Positions 52,801 to 63,504 of a stretch of DNA of 64,000 nucleotides are shown piece by piece (the first letter of the stretch is position 1; each line of letters starts with the position of its first letter). The translations under genes and the position numbers were made by a program. Source of the stretch: Agapetus fuscipes (Eukaryota; Arthropoda; Insecta; Trichoptera; Glossosomatidae). The notes beneath the pieces were generated by a model. The model saw only the letters and a list, made by a program, of their open reading frames with translations, made no database searches and had not been told where the DNA came from. The stretch covers positions 12,138,493-12,202,492 of the forward strand of contig OX637362.1 in assembly GCA_951799405.1 (NCBI GenBank), in the 5' to 3' direction.

Positions 52801-54013
52801 AATGTGAAAACGTTATTAATCATCTGGCAGACTAAAGAAATGCGATATCTTAGAAAATTGGTATTAAGTAAAAAAAAAAGGAAAATAATGAGAAAAAAGA
52901 GGGATTAGACGACTCAATTTGGTACATATGTAAAATAAAATGTACCAAAATAATGCTTCCATATTTTTTAAACCTTTACACTACTCAATATTTTTAAATT
53001 AAATGTAAATCTATATAAGCTTGTTTAACGTTAAAATTACTATGCCTACTTTATTATATAAACCCAGTATGCAAGTTACAGGATTAACATAGTTTTAGAT
53101 TATTTTTAAGTTTTTTTGTTTTAAGTATAGAGGTCGGGATGACCGAAACTATTTATATAGAGGAAGAAGAATGATTGTGAATGGATTTTGAATGGATTTT
53201 TTTTTTGTGAAATTGTTTTGCTTATCCCTTCCTCTTTGTTTTTGGTATCACTACACGACTTGGAGCTATTCATTTTAAGCACTACACACACACAAAATGG
53301 CTAGATGTTAAAATAATTAAGTCAATTTTTAGACCAATTCTTTCAATGTTTTCAAATGCATTAAGTTTTCAAAGTAAACATATAAATCGATTTATTTTGT
53401 TGTAAAAACATGCCAAAATATACGTCATATTATGTAGTCTTTATTTTTGTTTTCGACATAAATACATGAAAACTAAGAGAATGACACTTTTTGTAATTAC
53501 ATGTATTTTTTCATTAAAAAAAAGTATAGATTATCGTTTATTTCTATACGACTCATGTTAAAATAACTTTCATAAAAAAATTATAGCACCTATGGGTACC
53601 TGTGTATTTTTTTTTTGTATAATTATTACTTTTTTCGGGATAACTTTAAGGGATGCACAAAAATCACGATTAAATAATTGGTTAAATTCCAAAAATAATT
53701 CGAAAAATATTATTTTGAATTTTTTATGGAATTTCCTGAACGGCTCAGGTCGTGTAACTACCGAAGATAAATTTAATTAATAATAATAAATTATGAATTT
53801 TAGGCATTTAATTATTATTTTTTACAATTATACCTAGTACTTAGTATAAATGATATTCTATTATTTTACAATCCCAGGATGCTAATACATAGTTTTTTTA
53901 TCTAATTTAAATAAAAAAGTGCCTGGCATATTATTTTAAAATACACAATATATATTTTTTTATCATTTTTATTCATAAGTAAAAATATGTAACAACGAAT
54001 GAAATGATTACTC

Positions 54014-54019
54014 AATAAA
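54014..54019 (+). terminator. Distal poly(A) signal candidate (AATAAA)
   Basis: AATAAA followed within 25 bp by TGTTTTTGTCTTTTTT, a good downstream GU/U-rich element. It sits where the repeat-poor stretch ends. Confidence 0.4.
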
Positions 54020-54194
54020 ATCTTTGTATGAAAAAAAAATGTTTTTGTCTTTTTTACAAATAAGGAGTTAATAACTTTCACTTAAAGATATTGACGGAGT
54101 AAAAAAAAAACTATTTATTTCTTTACATTGGTTTAGAAGAAAATACCTACTCAGATTAAGACGTTTCAACATACATACATATCTACGAACCACA

Positions 54195-54346
54195 AGGTAG
54201 ATAGAAAGCGATAAAACATGTCCGCCGCATGATCAGCTGATCTCGCTGTAATTTTTTTCCATACATTTTTTTTTTGTAAGAATAACATTTGACAGTTAAA
54301 TAAGTTGATCACGCGCGGCCATGTTTTATAGCTTTCTATCTACCTA
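54195..54346. mobile_element. MITE with about 45-bp inverted ends
   Basis: AGGTAGATAGAAAGC and ATAAAACATG at the left, inverted at 54312-54346; the inner TGATCA is also mirrored. It lies just beyond the putative distal poly(A) site. Confidence 0.65.
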
Positions 54347-54550
54347 CATGATCGGTCGATAAGTTGAGACTGCTGTGGAGGGTTATTAGAAAAAAAAAGT
54401 ATTGAAAGATAATTTTAAGCTTTTATTTAAAGTAATAAATTATGATGTAAAGTTCATTTAACCTTTTTTTCAAGCAGGTGCACTGATAAATGAACTGCAC
54501 ATAAAATTAAAATATAAAGTAATTAAGAGTGATTGAGTGAGCTTAATTAT

Positions 54551-55310
54551 CTGATGCAAGTAAGACGAAAGTACTGATTTTTGACAGAACGGATGAAAAT
54601 GAAGAATGCACGTTTTTGTTGAATGGTACGAAAGTTGAAATTGTGGATGAATTTAGATACTTGGGAAGTATGTTTGAGAAGAATGGAAAGATGACAAGAG
54701 AACTTGAGAATAGGGTGTGCAAGGGAAAACAAGTGGTCGGTGCAATAGGAAGAATAGCAAAGAACAAGCGATTGACGATGGATCTGAGAATGGCGGTACA
54801 CAATGGCATATTGTTACCGACTTTGTTGTATGGAAGTGAAGCATGGACAGTGAACGATAGCGAAATGAGTAAAGTATGTACGGTGGAAATGAAGCATTTG
54901 AGAAGCATGACAGGAAAAACTCTGAGGGATAGAGTTAGGAATGAATGGGTAAAAAAATAATGTAATTTGAAAGAGGATGTGAAAGTTAAGGTACAAAAGA
55001 ATGTGATGAGATGGTTTGGACATGTGGAAAGAATGAATGATGATAGACTGACAAAGTATGTATACAAAGAAAGTGTGAAAGGAAAAAGAGGGAAGGGACG
55101 ACCGAGAAAAGTATGGAGTGATCAGATTGAGGAGATTGTGAAAGAATGGGATATACAAAGTGAGCGTAAAAGAAGAAAATGCATGAAAAAGGTGATGGAT
55201 ATGAATGAATTGAAGGAGGTATGTAAGGATAGGAAAAAATGGAGGCAACTCTGCAGAGGCTCTGGCCACCCCTAGCGGAATGGCGACAGAGTTACAGTTA
55301 CAGTTACAGT
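54551..55310 (+). pseudogene. LINE-G, 5'-truncated reverse transcriptase C-terminal region
   Basis: Reads SKTKVLIFDRT, then VDEFRYLGSMF, LLPTLLYGSEAWT, MRWFGHVERMNDDRL, GKGRPRKVW and ends SGHP with TAG at 55273-55275. These are the thumb/C-terminal motifs of RTE- or CR1-like insect non-LTR elements. TAA at 54958-54960 interrupts the frame where the 60.7-kb copy has GAA. The 3' tail is GTTACA repeated. Confidence 0.85.
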
Positions 55311-55500
55311 AAGTGACTCTGTGTTGAGAGCATTTTATTAAATTCTGACATAGCTTTGGAACGAAAGAAATACGACCAGAATAATCTCTTTCTTTTTTTT
55401 ACGCAGTGAACGTATACTCAAGCCTCAATATTGACTCAAAGATGGAAATCTAGGAGAAAGCATTTTTTTTATTTCTCGCAATAAAGAGAGTAAAAATTAC

Positions 55501-55685
55501 ATATGTTTAGAGAGCGAGCATGTGCAATTGCTGGTACGCCTGGAACCGCCTGCCTTATCTGAGAGAGCTAGAGGACCATGGAAAGTTCCGAAACGCACTG
55601 AAGACAAGCAAATGTCTGGCATCGTTTGCACAAGCGCCCTTGGAGTGACTACATCACGAAACGGCGCTATAATTAATAAATCGTC
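55501..55685 (+). pseudogene. LINE-C C-terminal scrap
   Basis: WNRLPYLRELEDHGKF and ASFAQAPLE then TGA; 3' end ACGGCGCTATAATTAATAAAT. Confidence 0.6.
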
Positions 55686-55697
55686 GATTATATAATA

Positions 55698-55932
55698 CAC
55701 CTTAAGAACCCTCTGCGAGCTCGGTCATTGCTATAGAAAGCAATACCCAGTTGCTATAAGGCTGGATGGACATTTGATGACCAGTCTTTGGTAAAGGTAT
55801 ATTATGAAATTTTCAACCCAGCGAAGAGTATGTTTGAAAATTAAAAAAATTTTTTTTTTGCTCCGCCGGATTTGAACCCACGATCTTGCATTTACAAGGC
55901 CGAAGCATTACCACTAGACTACGGACCGGTCA
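55698..55932 (-). mobile_element. SINE1, missing the far 3' end
   Basis: CCCTCTGCGAGCTCGGTC through GACTACGGACCGGTC. Confidence 0.75.
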
Positions 55933-56162
55933 TGATGATCACCGATCTTCAATAGAAGTGGCTCCAAAAGAAGAAGGACAAGGTGTCCTAAAGAAAAGAA
56001 GGTAAATAAGTAACTTCATGTGAGTCTTGTAGAATCAAAGTCGGCTATCTAGGATTTGTATGGACAATGAGCTAGATCATTTTCTGACAATTTCGATGTA
56101 TAAGGTTAATCTCATTTAAAAAAAAAAAACCCTAGATTGCCATCTTTGATTCCCTACGTCTC

Positions 56163-56260
56163 AGCCTTTACCAAAGATCGGTCAATAAAGGTCCATCCAG
56201 CCTTACAGCAACTGGGTCTTTCTTGAGTATTGGCGCTTTGTAGCAACGACCAAGCTCGTA
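56163..56260 (+). mobile_element. SINE1 body fragment
   Basis: CCTTTACCAAAGATCGGTC to GCGCTTTGTAGCAACGACC. Confidence 0.65.
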
Positions 56261-56264
56261 AACA

Positions 56265-56352
56265 CCTCTGCGGTACTACTACTACAAGTGTCATAGACCC
56301 CTATAGTCTCTAAAATCTAGGGAGTCTCCCGCACAGGATTTCTTAAAAAAAA
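56265..56352 (+). mobile_element. LINE-P 3' end fragment
   Basis: CACCTCTGCGGTAC, TCATAGACCCCTA, GGGAGTCTCCCGCAC, then an A-run, as at 25.7 kb. Confidence 0.55.
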
Positions 56353-56704
56353 AAACGTCTCAAGTATAAACAAAAGATGAACAAGAAACACCGCAATGCA
56401 AGAGAATCGCATTCTTCATTGAGTTGAGAAGTCTCTATTAGAGTTGATTCCCACAGTGAATATTTGCATTAATATTGCATAGAGATTTTGTGGAACTCTG
56501 ACCACATAACCTGCTAAATTGTTTAGGGCACGTCCACCCCCCGACAATCAACCATTACTCTTGTCACCGGCATCAGACTAACGGTATGGCCGGCATCGGA
56601 CCGTCTGCCGTGTATTATACGAAGGCTTGGCACACTTGCAGAAGCCTAAAAGCGCGGAGAAGCCATCTGGCAACGTCGCTTGAGAGTCGGTGAATAAATT
56701 ATAT

Positions 56705-56824
56705 TAGGGCGTTAAAATAAAAAAAGCAAGTGTCCCATAAATAGTCTATAGGACACTAGTCTATAAGACACAGAGTTCCATAGATAGTCTGTAGGACACT
56801 TGCCTTTTTGATTCTAATGCCCTC
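56705..56824. mobile_element. Compact MITE (about 120 bp)
   Basis: Ends AGGGCGTTA and TAATGCCCT; AAAAGCAAGTGTCC is mirrored by GGACACTTGCCTTTTT; the middle holds three TAGTCTATAGGACAC-like units. Confidence 0.6.
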
Positions 56825-56869
56825 ATAGTTGCATAATTTGTTTTCTCTTTAGGGCGCCCATCCTTCGCT

Positions 56870-57140
56870 TGCTTCCTAGAAAACACTTAACTCTTCAACT
56901 TTTTCTTGAAGCGTTCTTAACCAGTCTCCATCCTCAGCTTTAGAGGAAGCTGGTTCCAGCACAACGGTTTTGCTGAGCCAAACGCCCTATCCCCAATGCC
57001 CATTCCGCTCCGTCCAGGTAGCATTTTCAGCATGTTGATAGCATCACTCCTCGCTGAGCGAAGGGTGCAACGCTTACCAATAATCTCTTTAACCTCACAC
57101 AGTTCAGTCAAATAAGACGGGGCCGCGAATATAGACAATA
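56870..57140 (-). pseudogene. LINE-C-related fragment
   Basis: Minus strand APSYLTELCEVKEI, RCTLRSARSD, IGDRAFGSAKPLCWNQLP, stop, then ERFKKKLKS. Confidence 0.7.
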
Positions 57141-58739
57141 GCGGGCATAAGAAGAAAGAAGCCTTCTAAGAGGAAGAAGTAGTGTGAGAAGGTCAAGATT
57201 GAGATGAAGAGATAAAGTTGGGATGGGTAGCAAACTGGAGAGTGGCGTCGAAGAACAGGCAGGGGCTGAAATAGGTCAAGCCATGAATTGGGCTGTAGCG
57301 CCATTGAAGACGAAGAAGCGGACACAAAAAGAACCAAATGACTACACATTAACATTCGAAATGAAAGTTTTTATAATGATTACAGGCATAAAGTTGCAAG
57401 ATAACATTCGCACTCACCACATACGAAGAGATTGTGAAATAGAGAATGAGCGATGAAAGACACGTGGCACTGCATGGAGTTGGGCTAGAGTACTTGCAGT
57501 AACTGGTCATTCCGAGAAGTCTGAGCGAGGAGGTGACAAGAAAGTGCACATACAACTAAAAATTTATAGTCTAGAAAATTAACTACATTGTTTGGTGATC
57601 GTGCTTAGATGTGCGTACTAGGGAAAGTGTTGAATCCTTCTAACAGGAATGAAGACGTGATGAAGACGAACTCACGAAAAATCATCCTCATCATCAAAGT
57701 AAAGTGTAATCGTAGTAGTTCGATCAGCCTCAGTCGTATGTAGTTGAAAAAAATATACTGTTTTAGAATATCGAATCTTTAAAGTGGCTTCTCCAACTGC
57801 ATCAAACGACCTACGAAATGACTTTCGCTAAACGAACATGGAGAACATGCTTAGTTAAAGGTTGATGATTCAATTGATATGCATTCGTTCAAGAATTTGG
57901 GAAACAACAGTAACCATTTTAAATATTAGCATCGTTGCCAAGCTAGAACAGCGGGTCTGTCGAGTTTGTAGCGCCCTGTCTTTACCCACATGTGGTTCCG
58001 TCAATATGAGTCTCGGAGAGTCTGCGCGGTCTGAGAGGCGCACCGCTGTACGTGCCGATATGTTAGAGACATTCCCCGGAATACCAACAATCGGTCCATA
58101 AAACTTCATCGGCCGATCCAGCGGTAGGAATCACGTTTACCGTTCGTGGCCGACCAATGTTCCCACAATGGGAAACCGGGGAGTGAAGATAGAACCAATA
58201 TTAACACAGATTATTAACAATGCTTAGGCACATACTGGGAATGATAGTTCACATTTTGGCATTGCAACATTGACAAAAATGGTAAAGAAATTTCATTCGG
58301 CTTGATTATGTGTTTCCGGGCTTTGACCGTGGTCCATAGTTTTTTTCTATTCACCTTTTTTTCTTTTTCTTGATACTTCTTGAATATTTCAGCTTACATT
58401 TCGTCACTTCTGTGTGTGATTTCTGCGGAGCTTTGCTCCCTTCTGATGTTTGTACGAAAGACGCCGTCTATTTATTTGTAATTGTTTTAAAGGGGTGTGG
58501 CTTGATTGTTTAGTGTAAAACTGCCCTGCGTCAAAACTTAAGTCGTAAAAAAATCATTTTGATTGAAAAGTTGAATCGATTCAATAGCAAAAGTTAAACA
58601 AGGATCGTATAGATCAGCAAAGTGTGGAAGTATTTTATGAATGAAAATACAACGCGCTACGATATTTGGGGGGTGGGAGGATCAAATGGTTGACATTATT
58701 GATAACACTAATATGTTGATACTCTATTCATAAATAATT
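57141..58739 (+). other. Mostly unique DNA downstream of the gene
   Basis: 57127-57340 is purine-rich; 57900-58150 is GC-richer. No domain in the open frames (e.g. 57862-58101), no local repeat family. Confidence 0.4.
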
Positions 58740-59150
58740 AAGCCGCCAACATTCCAAATCCACATTACAGATAAGGGGCCGTCCATAAATTACGTCATCG
58801 ATTTTTGCCGATTTTCGACCCCCCCCCCCCCTTACAATCATCCTATAGTCATTATCTAATGACCCCTCCCCCCTCTTGCTGTAATAATGGATGAGCTTAA
58901 TAATTAATAATGTTATATATCTTACATAATATTTTGTATATTTTGTAGAAACCGGTATTTACAAGAACGACGTCACTTTTGGTATTCGTACGTCATTTAC
59001 CATCATCCGCAGACCAGACTCCTCCCTCCTTAATTCGAATGACGTAATATATGGACGGCCCCTAAGCCGCTATTCCTTCATATCCTTAAATACTTCTTTC
59101 ATTTCATCCAGAGTCATAATCTTTTTCTTACAAGCTCTCCTTTGATCAGT
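58740..59150 (-). mobile_element. LINE-T coding end split by a Harbinger-like MITE
   Basis: AGCCGCCAACATT and ACATTACAGAT at left, GCTATTCCTTCATATCC and CATCCAGAGTCATAATC at right, in minus orientation, separated by the MITE at 58775-59062. Confidence 0.7.
58775..59062. mobile_element. Harbinger-like MITE
   Basis: Inverted ends GGGGCCGTCCATA with ATTACGTCA, flanked by TAA on both sides (58772-58774, 59063-59065), fitting the TWA target of PIF/Harbinger elements. It interrupts a minus-strand LINE-T 3' region, with matching sequence resuming on the other side. It contains a 14-base C run. Confidence 0.65.
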
Positions 59151-59472
59151 TTGTTACATTTGATCCCGGTGTGGTTCCCTGTTTTGCTTGAGGCATACTA
59201 TTTCCTATGAACAGTATTCCTTCACACAGTGTGTTCAATGCCGGTAAAGGAGTCGGAGGATCCGTCTGTCCATGAAACCAGAGACCGGTGATTACCTATA
59301 TCTAGGCAAATGCAGGACTCGGGAAGCGAAGCTGGCGGAGTGTATTTACTTTCTTGTGCGCTACATCGTATTTGCTTTTGTTTTAGTAGTGTGTTCTTCC
59401 TATTAAAAATAAAACCATGTAATGAAAAATTATGGATTATAGTCTGGATTACTAACCTAGATGAAAAAAAAA

Positions 59473-59742
59473 CGGTAGGGTGAGGAATGATTTTGTAAAA
59501 GAAGAATGTGGTGCAAGAGCAAGTGTGAAAGTGAAGATTAAAAGAAGTTTCTTAAGACGGTTTGGACATATGAAGAGAATGAATGAGGAAAAACTGACGA
59601 AGAAAGAACATGTTGCAAAAAGAGATGGATTTCGTGGTAGAGGAAGACCGCGAAAGGTATGGATGAACCTAATTTATGAAATTGCGAATGAATAGAATAT
59701 CAGTCTTAAGAAAAGGAGAGCTTGTACGAAGAAATTTATGTA
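59473..59742 (+). pseudogene. LINE-T coding tail without its 3' UTR
   Basis: Reads VRNDFVKEECG, LRRFGHMKRMNEEKL, RGRGRPRKVWM and EIANE with stop at 59693-59695, then KKRRACTKK. It runs directly into an oppositely oriented LINE-T tail. Confidence 0.8.
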
Positions 59743-60106
59743 GCATTAAGAATTCACATTCTATGCATTTTCACAAGCGGACACATATAAGTTTAAACAT
59801 GCCGCATGTGGACTTACAATATAAAAAACCCGAATGTCAAATGAACATACAACCTGCAACTCTTGCCGACCTTCCCTTAAACAGGGGTGACATTGGCAAA
59901 GTGAACCATTTTCTACAGCATGGGTGGTCAGCCGCATACCAACCTGTAAGTCAAGGAGCATACACATCAAATTACATTTTTACAATCAATAAATGATAAT
60001 ATTTATTTCACAACAAAAACAGAAAATAAAATTCCAATTAAAAAAAAACCTATAGGTACGCTAACGTTACAGATCAACCGCCATTTCTTTCTGTCGTTAC
60101 ATATCT
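59743..60106 (-). mobile_element. LINE-T subfamily A, 3' end
   Basis: Lacks the final GATTA units; runs from the TGCATTTTCAC block through TATAAGTC-like start and on to ACAGATCAACCGCC and the coding end. Confidence 0.8.
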
Positions 60107-60112
60107 CGTGAT

Positions 60113-60441
60113 GCAACGCAACGCAACTAAGCTACACATATAGCGTAACTTCTTGCCGCGTTATCCCCGAAGGGGTCGCATGTGGCGAGTTGAACCTATT
60201 TATTTTTACAGGTAAGGGGGCCGGCCTTACGCCTACCACTTCAGTTGAAGTGGGGGTTTCCCAGCTCCCGAGAGGGCTGGTACTCATTTCTTGTGAAGGC
60301 TCAGTAAACCTTGCCGGTATTTTATTTTGGGGTTTGAAATAAACACCGAAACGAGAAATCATTTCTGACACCCTCGGTGGGATTCGAACCCGAACTCACG
60401 GCATGGAATGCAAGCACTCTACCAACTGAGCTATCGACCGG
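60113..60441 (-). mobile_element. SINE2 (tRNA-derived), best intact copy
   Basis: On the minus strand: GGTCGATAGCTCAGTTGG (A box), GGGTTCGAATCCC (B box), body GTGTCAGAAATGATTTC, CCTTCACAAGAAATGAG, CCCCTTCGGGGATAACG, end TAGTTGCGTTGCG. The head resembles tRNA-Ala. Confidence 0.85.
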
Positions 60442-60639
60442 AGTGATGGGATAACGCAATTATTAAGTAGGTTAAGTAGGATCTAATGGAAGCAATATTA
60501 ACAGTAATTACTCATCAGAAAGCAGCATGGAAGTGCTCAACAGAATGCGTTCATGTCGGTGAACAAAACGCACAACGAAACACTTTAAGGAAGCACGCTG
60601 CCTTTAACGGACAAGCTTTTTGCGAAGAAGCAGTATTGT

Positions 60640-61075
60640 TTATTTTGTACTATGAAATGAAGTATTTGAAAAGCATAACAGGAAAAACTCTGAGGGATAG
60701 AGTTAGGAATGAATGGGTAAAGAAAGAATGTAATTTGAAAGGGGATGTGAAAGTTGAGGTACAAAAGAATATGATGAGATGGTTTGGGCATGTGGAAAGA
60801 ATGAATGATGATAGACTGACAAAGTATGTATACTGAGGTAGTGTGAAAGGAAAAAGAGGTAAGGGACGACCGAGAAAAATATGGAGTGAGCAGATTGAGG
60901 AAATTGTGAAAGAATGGGATGTATAAGCGAGCGCAAAAGAAGAAAATGCATGAAAAAGGTGATGGATATGAATGAATTGAAAGAGGTATGTTAGGATAGG
61001 AAGAAATGGAGGCAGCTCTGCAGAGGCTCTGGCCACCCCTAGCGGAATGGCGACAGAGTTACAGTTACAGTTACA
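60640..61075 (+). pseudogene. LINE-G, shorter 5'-truncated copy
   Basis: Begins EMKYLKSITGKTL; contains MRWFGHVERMNDDRLT; TGA at 60834-60836 and later a 1-bp frameshift with a TAA near 60925. Ends GCCACCCCTAGCGG and TTACAG repeats like its siblings. Confidence 0.85.
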
Positions 61076-61076
61076 G

Positions 61077-61326
61077 ATCTATAATATAAGTTGCAAAGGT
61101 ATATTAACATTCAAAACTCACCGTCCAATGCATGCCCACAAACACACAAGTAGAAGTTCACGCTTACAAATGCTGAATGTGTTTAATTTATTATCCAAAC
61201 CTCAAATGAATATAAGCACTGCTTCTTTTGCAGATCTTCCCTGAAAAAGGGGTGACATTGGTAAACAATGAACCATTTTTTATAGTATGGGTGGTCAGCC
61301 TTATACCACCCTATAGTCGAGGAATA
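61077..61326 (-). mobile_element. LINE-T subfamily B tail
   Basis: ATCTATAATATAAGTTGC to CTATAGTCGAGGAATA; it abuts the tail of a LINE-G copy. Confidence 0.75.
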
Positions 61327-61410
61327 CAAACAATTAATGACACTTAAGTATATAAAACAAATAATCAGTAAATAATTAAATTAAAATCTACAATATCTAG
61401 AAACAAATAT

Positions 61411-61563
61411 CTTGTTTGAAAATTGGCGCTTTCTAATAGTGATGACCAAGCTCACAGAGAATAATGTAATAATAATAATAATAATAACAGGCTGATTTAT
61501 TTTAAATTACACATGATAAGAGAGCGCCGTTTTTGTGTGTGTCACACCTCAAGGGCCCTCTCC
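61411..61563. mobile_element. Two SINE1 scraps around an AAT microsatellite
   Basis: 61411-61455 (+) holds AAAATTGGCGCTTTC and GACCAAGCTCAC; 61466-61563 (-) holds the SINE1 end (CAGGCTGATTT, GAGCGCCG, GTCACACCTCAAGGG). Confidence 0.55.
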
Positions 61564-61850
61564 GATCATGGATAAGACTTTCTAAACAAGTGTGCCTTGA
61601 GTGCTCCTCGAAATACACCCACAGATTTGGAGTTCTTCACTCCGGGTGGCAGTCTGTTCCACTCCACCGGCCCCGCAACACGGAAAGCGCGGTCTCCGAA
61701 GTTTGTACGAATCTGACGGCGCGGCTGAACCAAATTGACTACTCCATCACCCGCAGATCTGAGTGTCTGCCTCCTAACACCCATTTCAACAGGTGAAATC
61801 ATATCAGCCAGATAAGGTGGGGCCAAGCCATTGATGGCTTTATATAGGTA
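61564..61850 (-). pseudogene. LINE-C-related fragment
   Basis: Minus strand AINGLAPPYLADMISP, RRQTLRSAGDGV, NFGDRAFRVAGPVEWNRLPP, HLFRKSYP then stop. Joined to a SINE1 3' end at 61563. Confidence 0.75.
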
Positions 61851-61855
61851 CCATT

Positions 61856-62783
61856 GTTAATAGTAATAGTAATTAATGTTAATAATTAATGTTTAATGTT
61901 AATAATGTTAATAATAAATAGTAGTTAATGTTAATAGTAACGGACTTGACACAAAATTAAATTTTTTTTCGGCGAACAAACGTCAAAGGTTTTAATCACC
62001 ATTATCCTTATCAACCCATAAAAAAGTGTTCAATTTTTCATATGACGTGACAATTTTGTCGTGTATGGAATTTGTGAAGAGCCCACTGTCTATAACGAAG
62101 AAAATAAGAAACGAAGAACTTACTAAAATAGATAATTTACGTAAAGCAAGAAGGGTTTACTTTGCAAATATCGCAGAAGTATAATACCATTGAGTTATAA
62201 TACAGTGGAGTCGAAATTATTTTAACGCAAGTAATGATGATGATGGATGTATTTCCGGTGGCGCCGTTTTATGATCACAGACCATCTCAAGGGCGCCGTG
62301 GCTCTTCATTTTCAGCAAAAGCGACACATGACAACTTTTTCGCACAATTTCTGCCAAAAGTACGAAAATTCACGGTATTCGCGTAAAAACCTCAGTTTTC
62401 GCGAATATATTCGTTTTATCGCGATAGCTATAAGTCAAGGAACATATTGACTGCTCCAAGGAAGACAGCACTAAGTCAAAAAAGATAGTTTTGCAGGAAA
62501 CCCAATTGAATGTTATTTATTCCATGGAGTACAATGCATAAACTATTTTTTACATTAATTTATTAACGAATTAAAAAAAGATAGAGACACGGCTGTCATC
62601 TTGGAAGAAAGATAATGATTTGTTACCTTCAGAAATGGAAATAAGTCAAAAACCTAAATTTCGGAATTACCTACTTCCTTCTTACTTGGAGCAGTCGATA
62701 TGCAACAAGTTATTTTTTGTTAAATCACAAATAATTAATTGAATATAAAAAAAAAATGCAGAAGACAATATTTTAATTTAAAA
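61856..62783 (+). other. Low-complexity start, then unique DNA
   Basis: 61856-61935 is an irregular TTAATAGTAATAG-type array; the rest shows no repeat family except a TATAAGTCAAGGAACAT scrap of LINE-T at 62429-62446. Confidence 0.45.
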
Positions 62784-62912
62784 AACCCTAGTCCTAGCCG
62801 CCAACGTACCAGATCAACCGCTATATCTTACTGCCTTTACATACGTACTTTTTTCATTTCATCCAGAGTCATAACCTTCTTCATAAAAGCTCTTCTTTTA
62901 TTATGACTCGGG
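62784..62912 (-). mobile_element. LINE-T coding-end fragment
   Basis: CTAGCCGCCAACG, CAGATCAACCGC, CATCCAGAGTCATAACC; encodes KKVMTLDEMKK on the minus strand. The UTR part is missing or unrecognisable. Confidence 0.7.
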
Positions 62913-63384
62913 ACACAAAGGCGGTAAAGGCGCTGACAGGTTCTGCTAATTATTTCTTTAAATGTTATTATATCTTTGCAACTTAGATTATAGTAAATCA
63001 AACCGTGGAAAATAAATGATTGCACTTAAATTATAAGAGAACCCCAACTAAAATCGTAACAGTATGTATCAACGCCGCAAGTTAGTTTCTTCTCCACCAA
63101 TGTTACAACTAAATAATGCAATGAAGGAATTACGAGCCGTCGTTTATCTCGTTAAGAATTTGCAAATAAGATCATTATCTTTGATAATTGCATCCCGCCA
63201 ACAATGCAATCACGGGAGATGGTAATAACGTCTCGCAGAGTATTACTTTCGACTTTCAATTTCCTGCAGGAAATGAATGCGTTTTTAAAATGCACAAACA
63301 AAAGATTGGCCATACATTGTAGAGAATGCCGAGAACGGACGAAATGCAAGACTAGAAAGCCTGTGCGTGAGACTCCCTAGATTC
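62913..63384 (+). other. Unique DNA with a LINE-T end scrap
   Basis: TATCTTTGCAACTTAGATTATAG at 62969-62991 is a LINE-T end. 63110-63300 is unique with GATA-like TTATCTTTGATAATTG. No exon. Confidence 0.4.
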
Positions 63385-63435
63385 AAAAGACTCTAGGGGT
63401 CTATGACACACGTATTTTAGTGCCGCAGAGGTGTT
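63385..63435 (-). mobile_element. LINE-P 3' fragment
   Basis: GACTCTAGGGGTCTATGAC and GCCGCAGAGGTGTTG in minus orientation. Confidence 0.5.
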
Positions 63436-63504
63436 GATGATGCGGCAATTGTCCTTATCCGGTTGCAGGGTCATTAGTTGCAGTCACAGGTTGCAGTAGT
63501 GCAA

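Larger units (their letters stand above)
49671..54040 (+). other. Probable 3' UTR / downstream region of the ZP gene
   Basis: Follows the TGA. A first AATAAA is at 49830-49835, so a short 3' UTR is possible. From about 49.8 to 54.0 kb none of the abundant local repeats appears, unlike everywhere else. A second AATAAA at 54014-54019 is followed by a T/GT-rich stretch, as expected of a poly(A) site. A long 3' UTR is an inference; the stretch could also be regulatory or intergenic DNA. Confidence 0.4.

Noticed and set aside
54543..55269. Long minus-strand reading frames (up to 174 residues)
   Set aside because: They are antisense to the LINE-G coding strand, which shows real RT motifs.
60370..60441. 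tRNA-Ala-like sequence, possible tRNA gene
   Set aside because: It is the head of a SINE2 copy with body and tail attached; the acceptor stem does not close.
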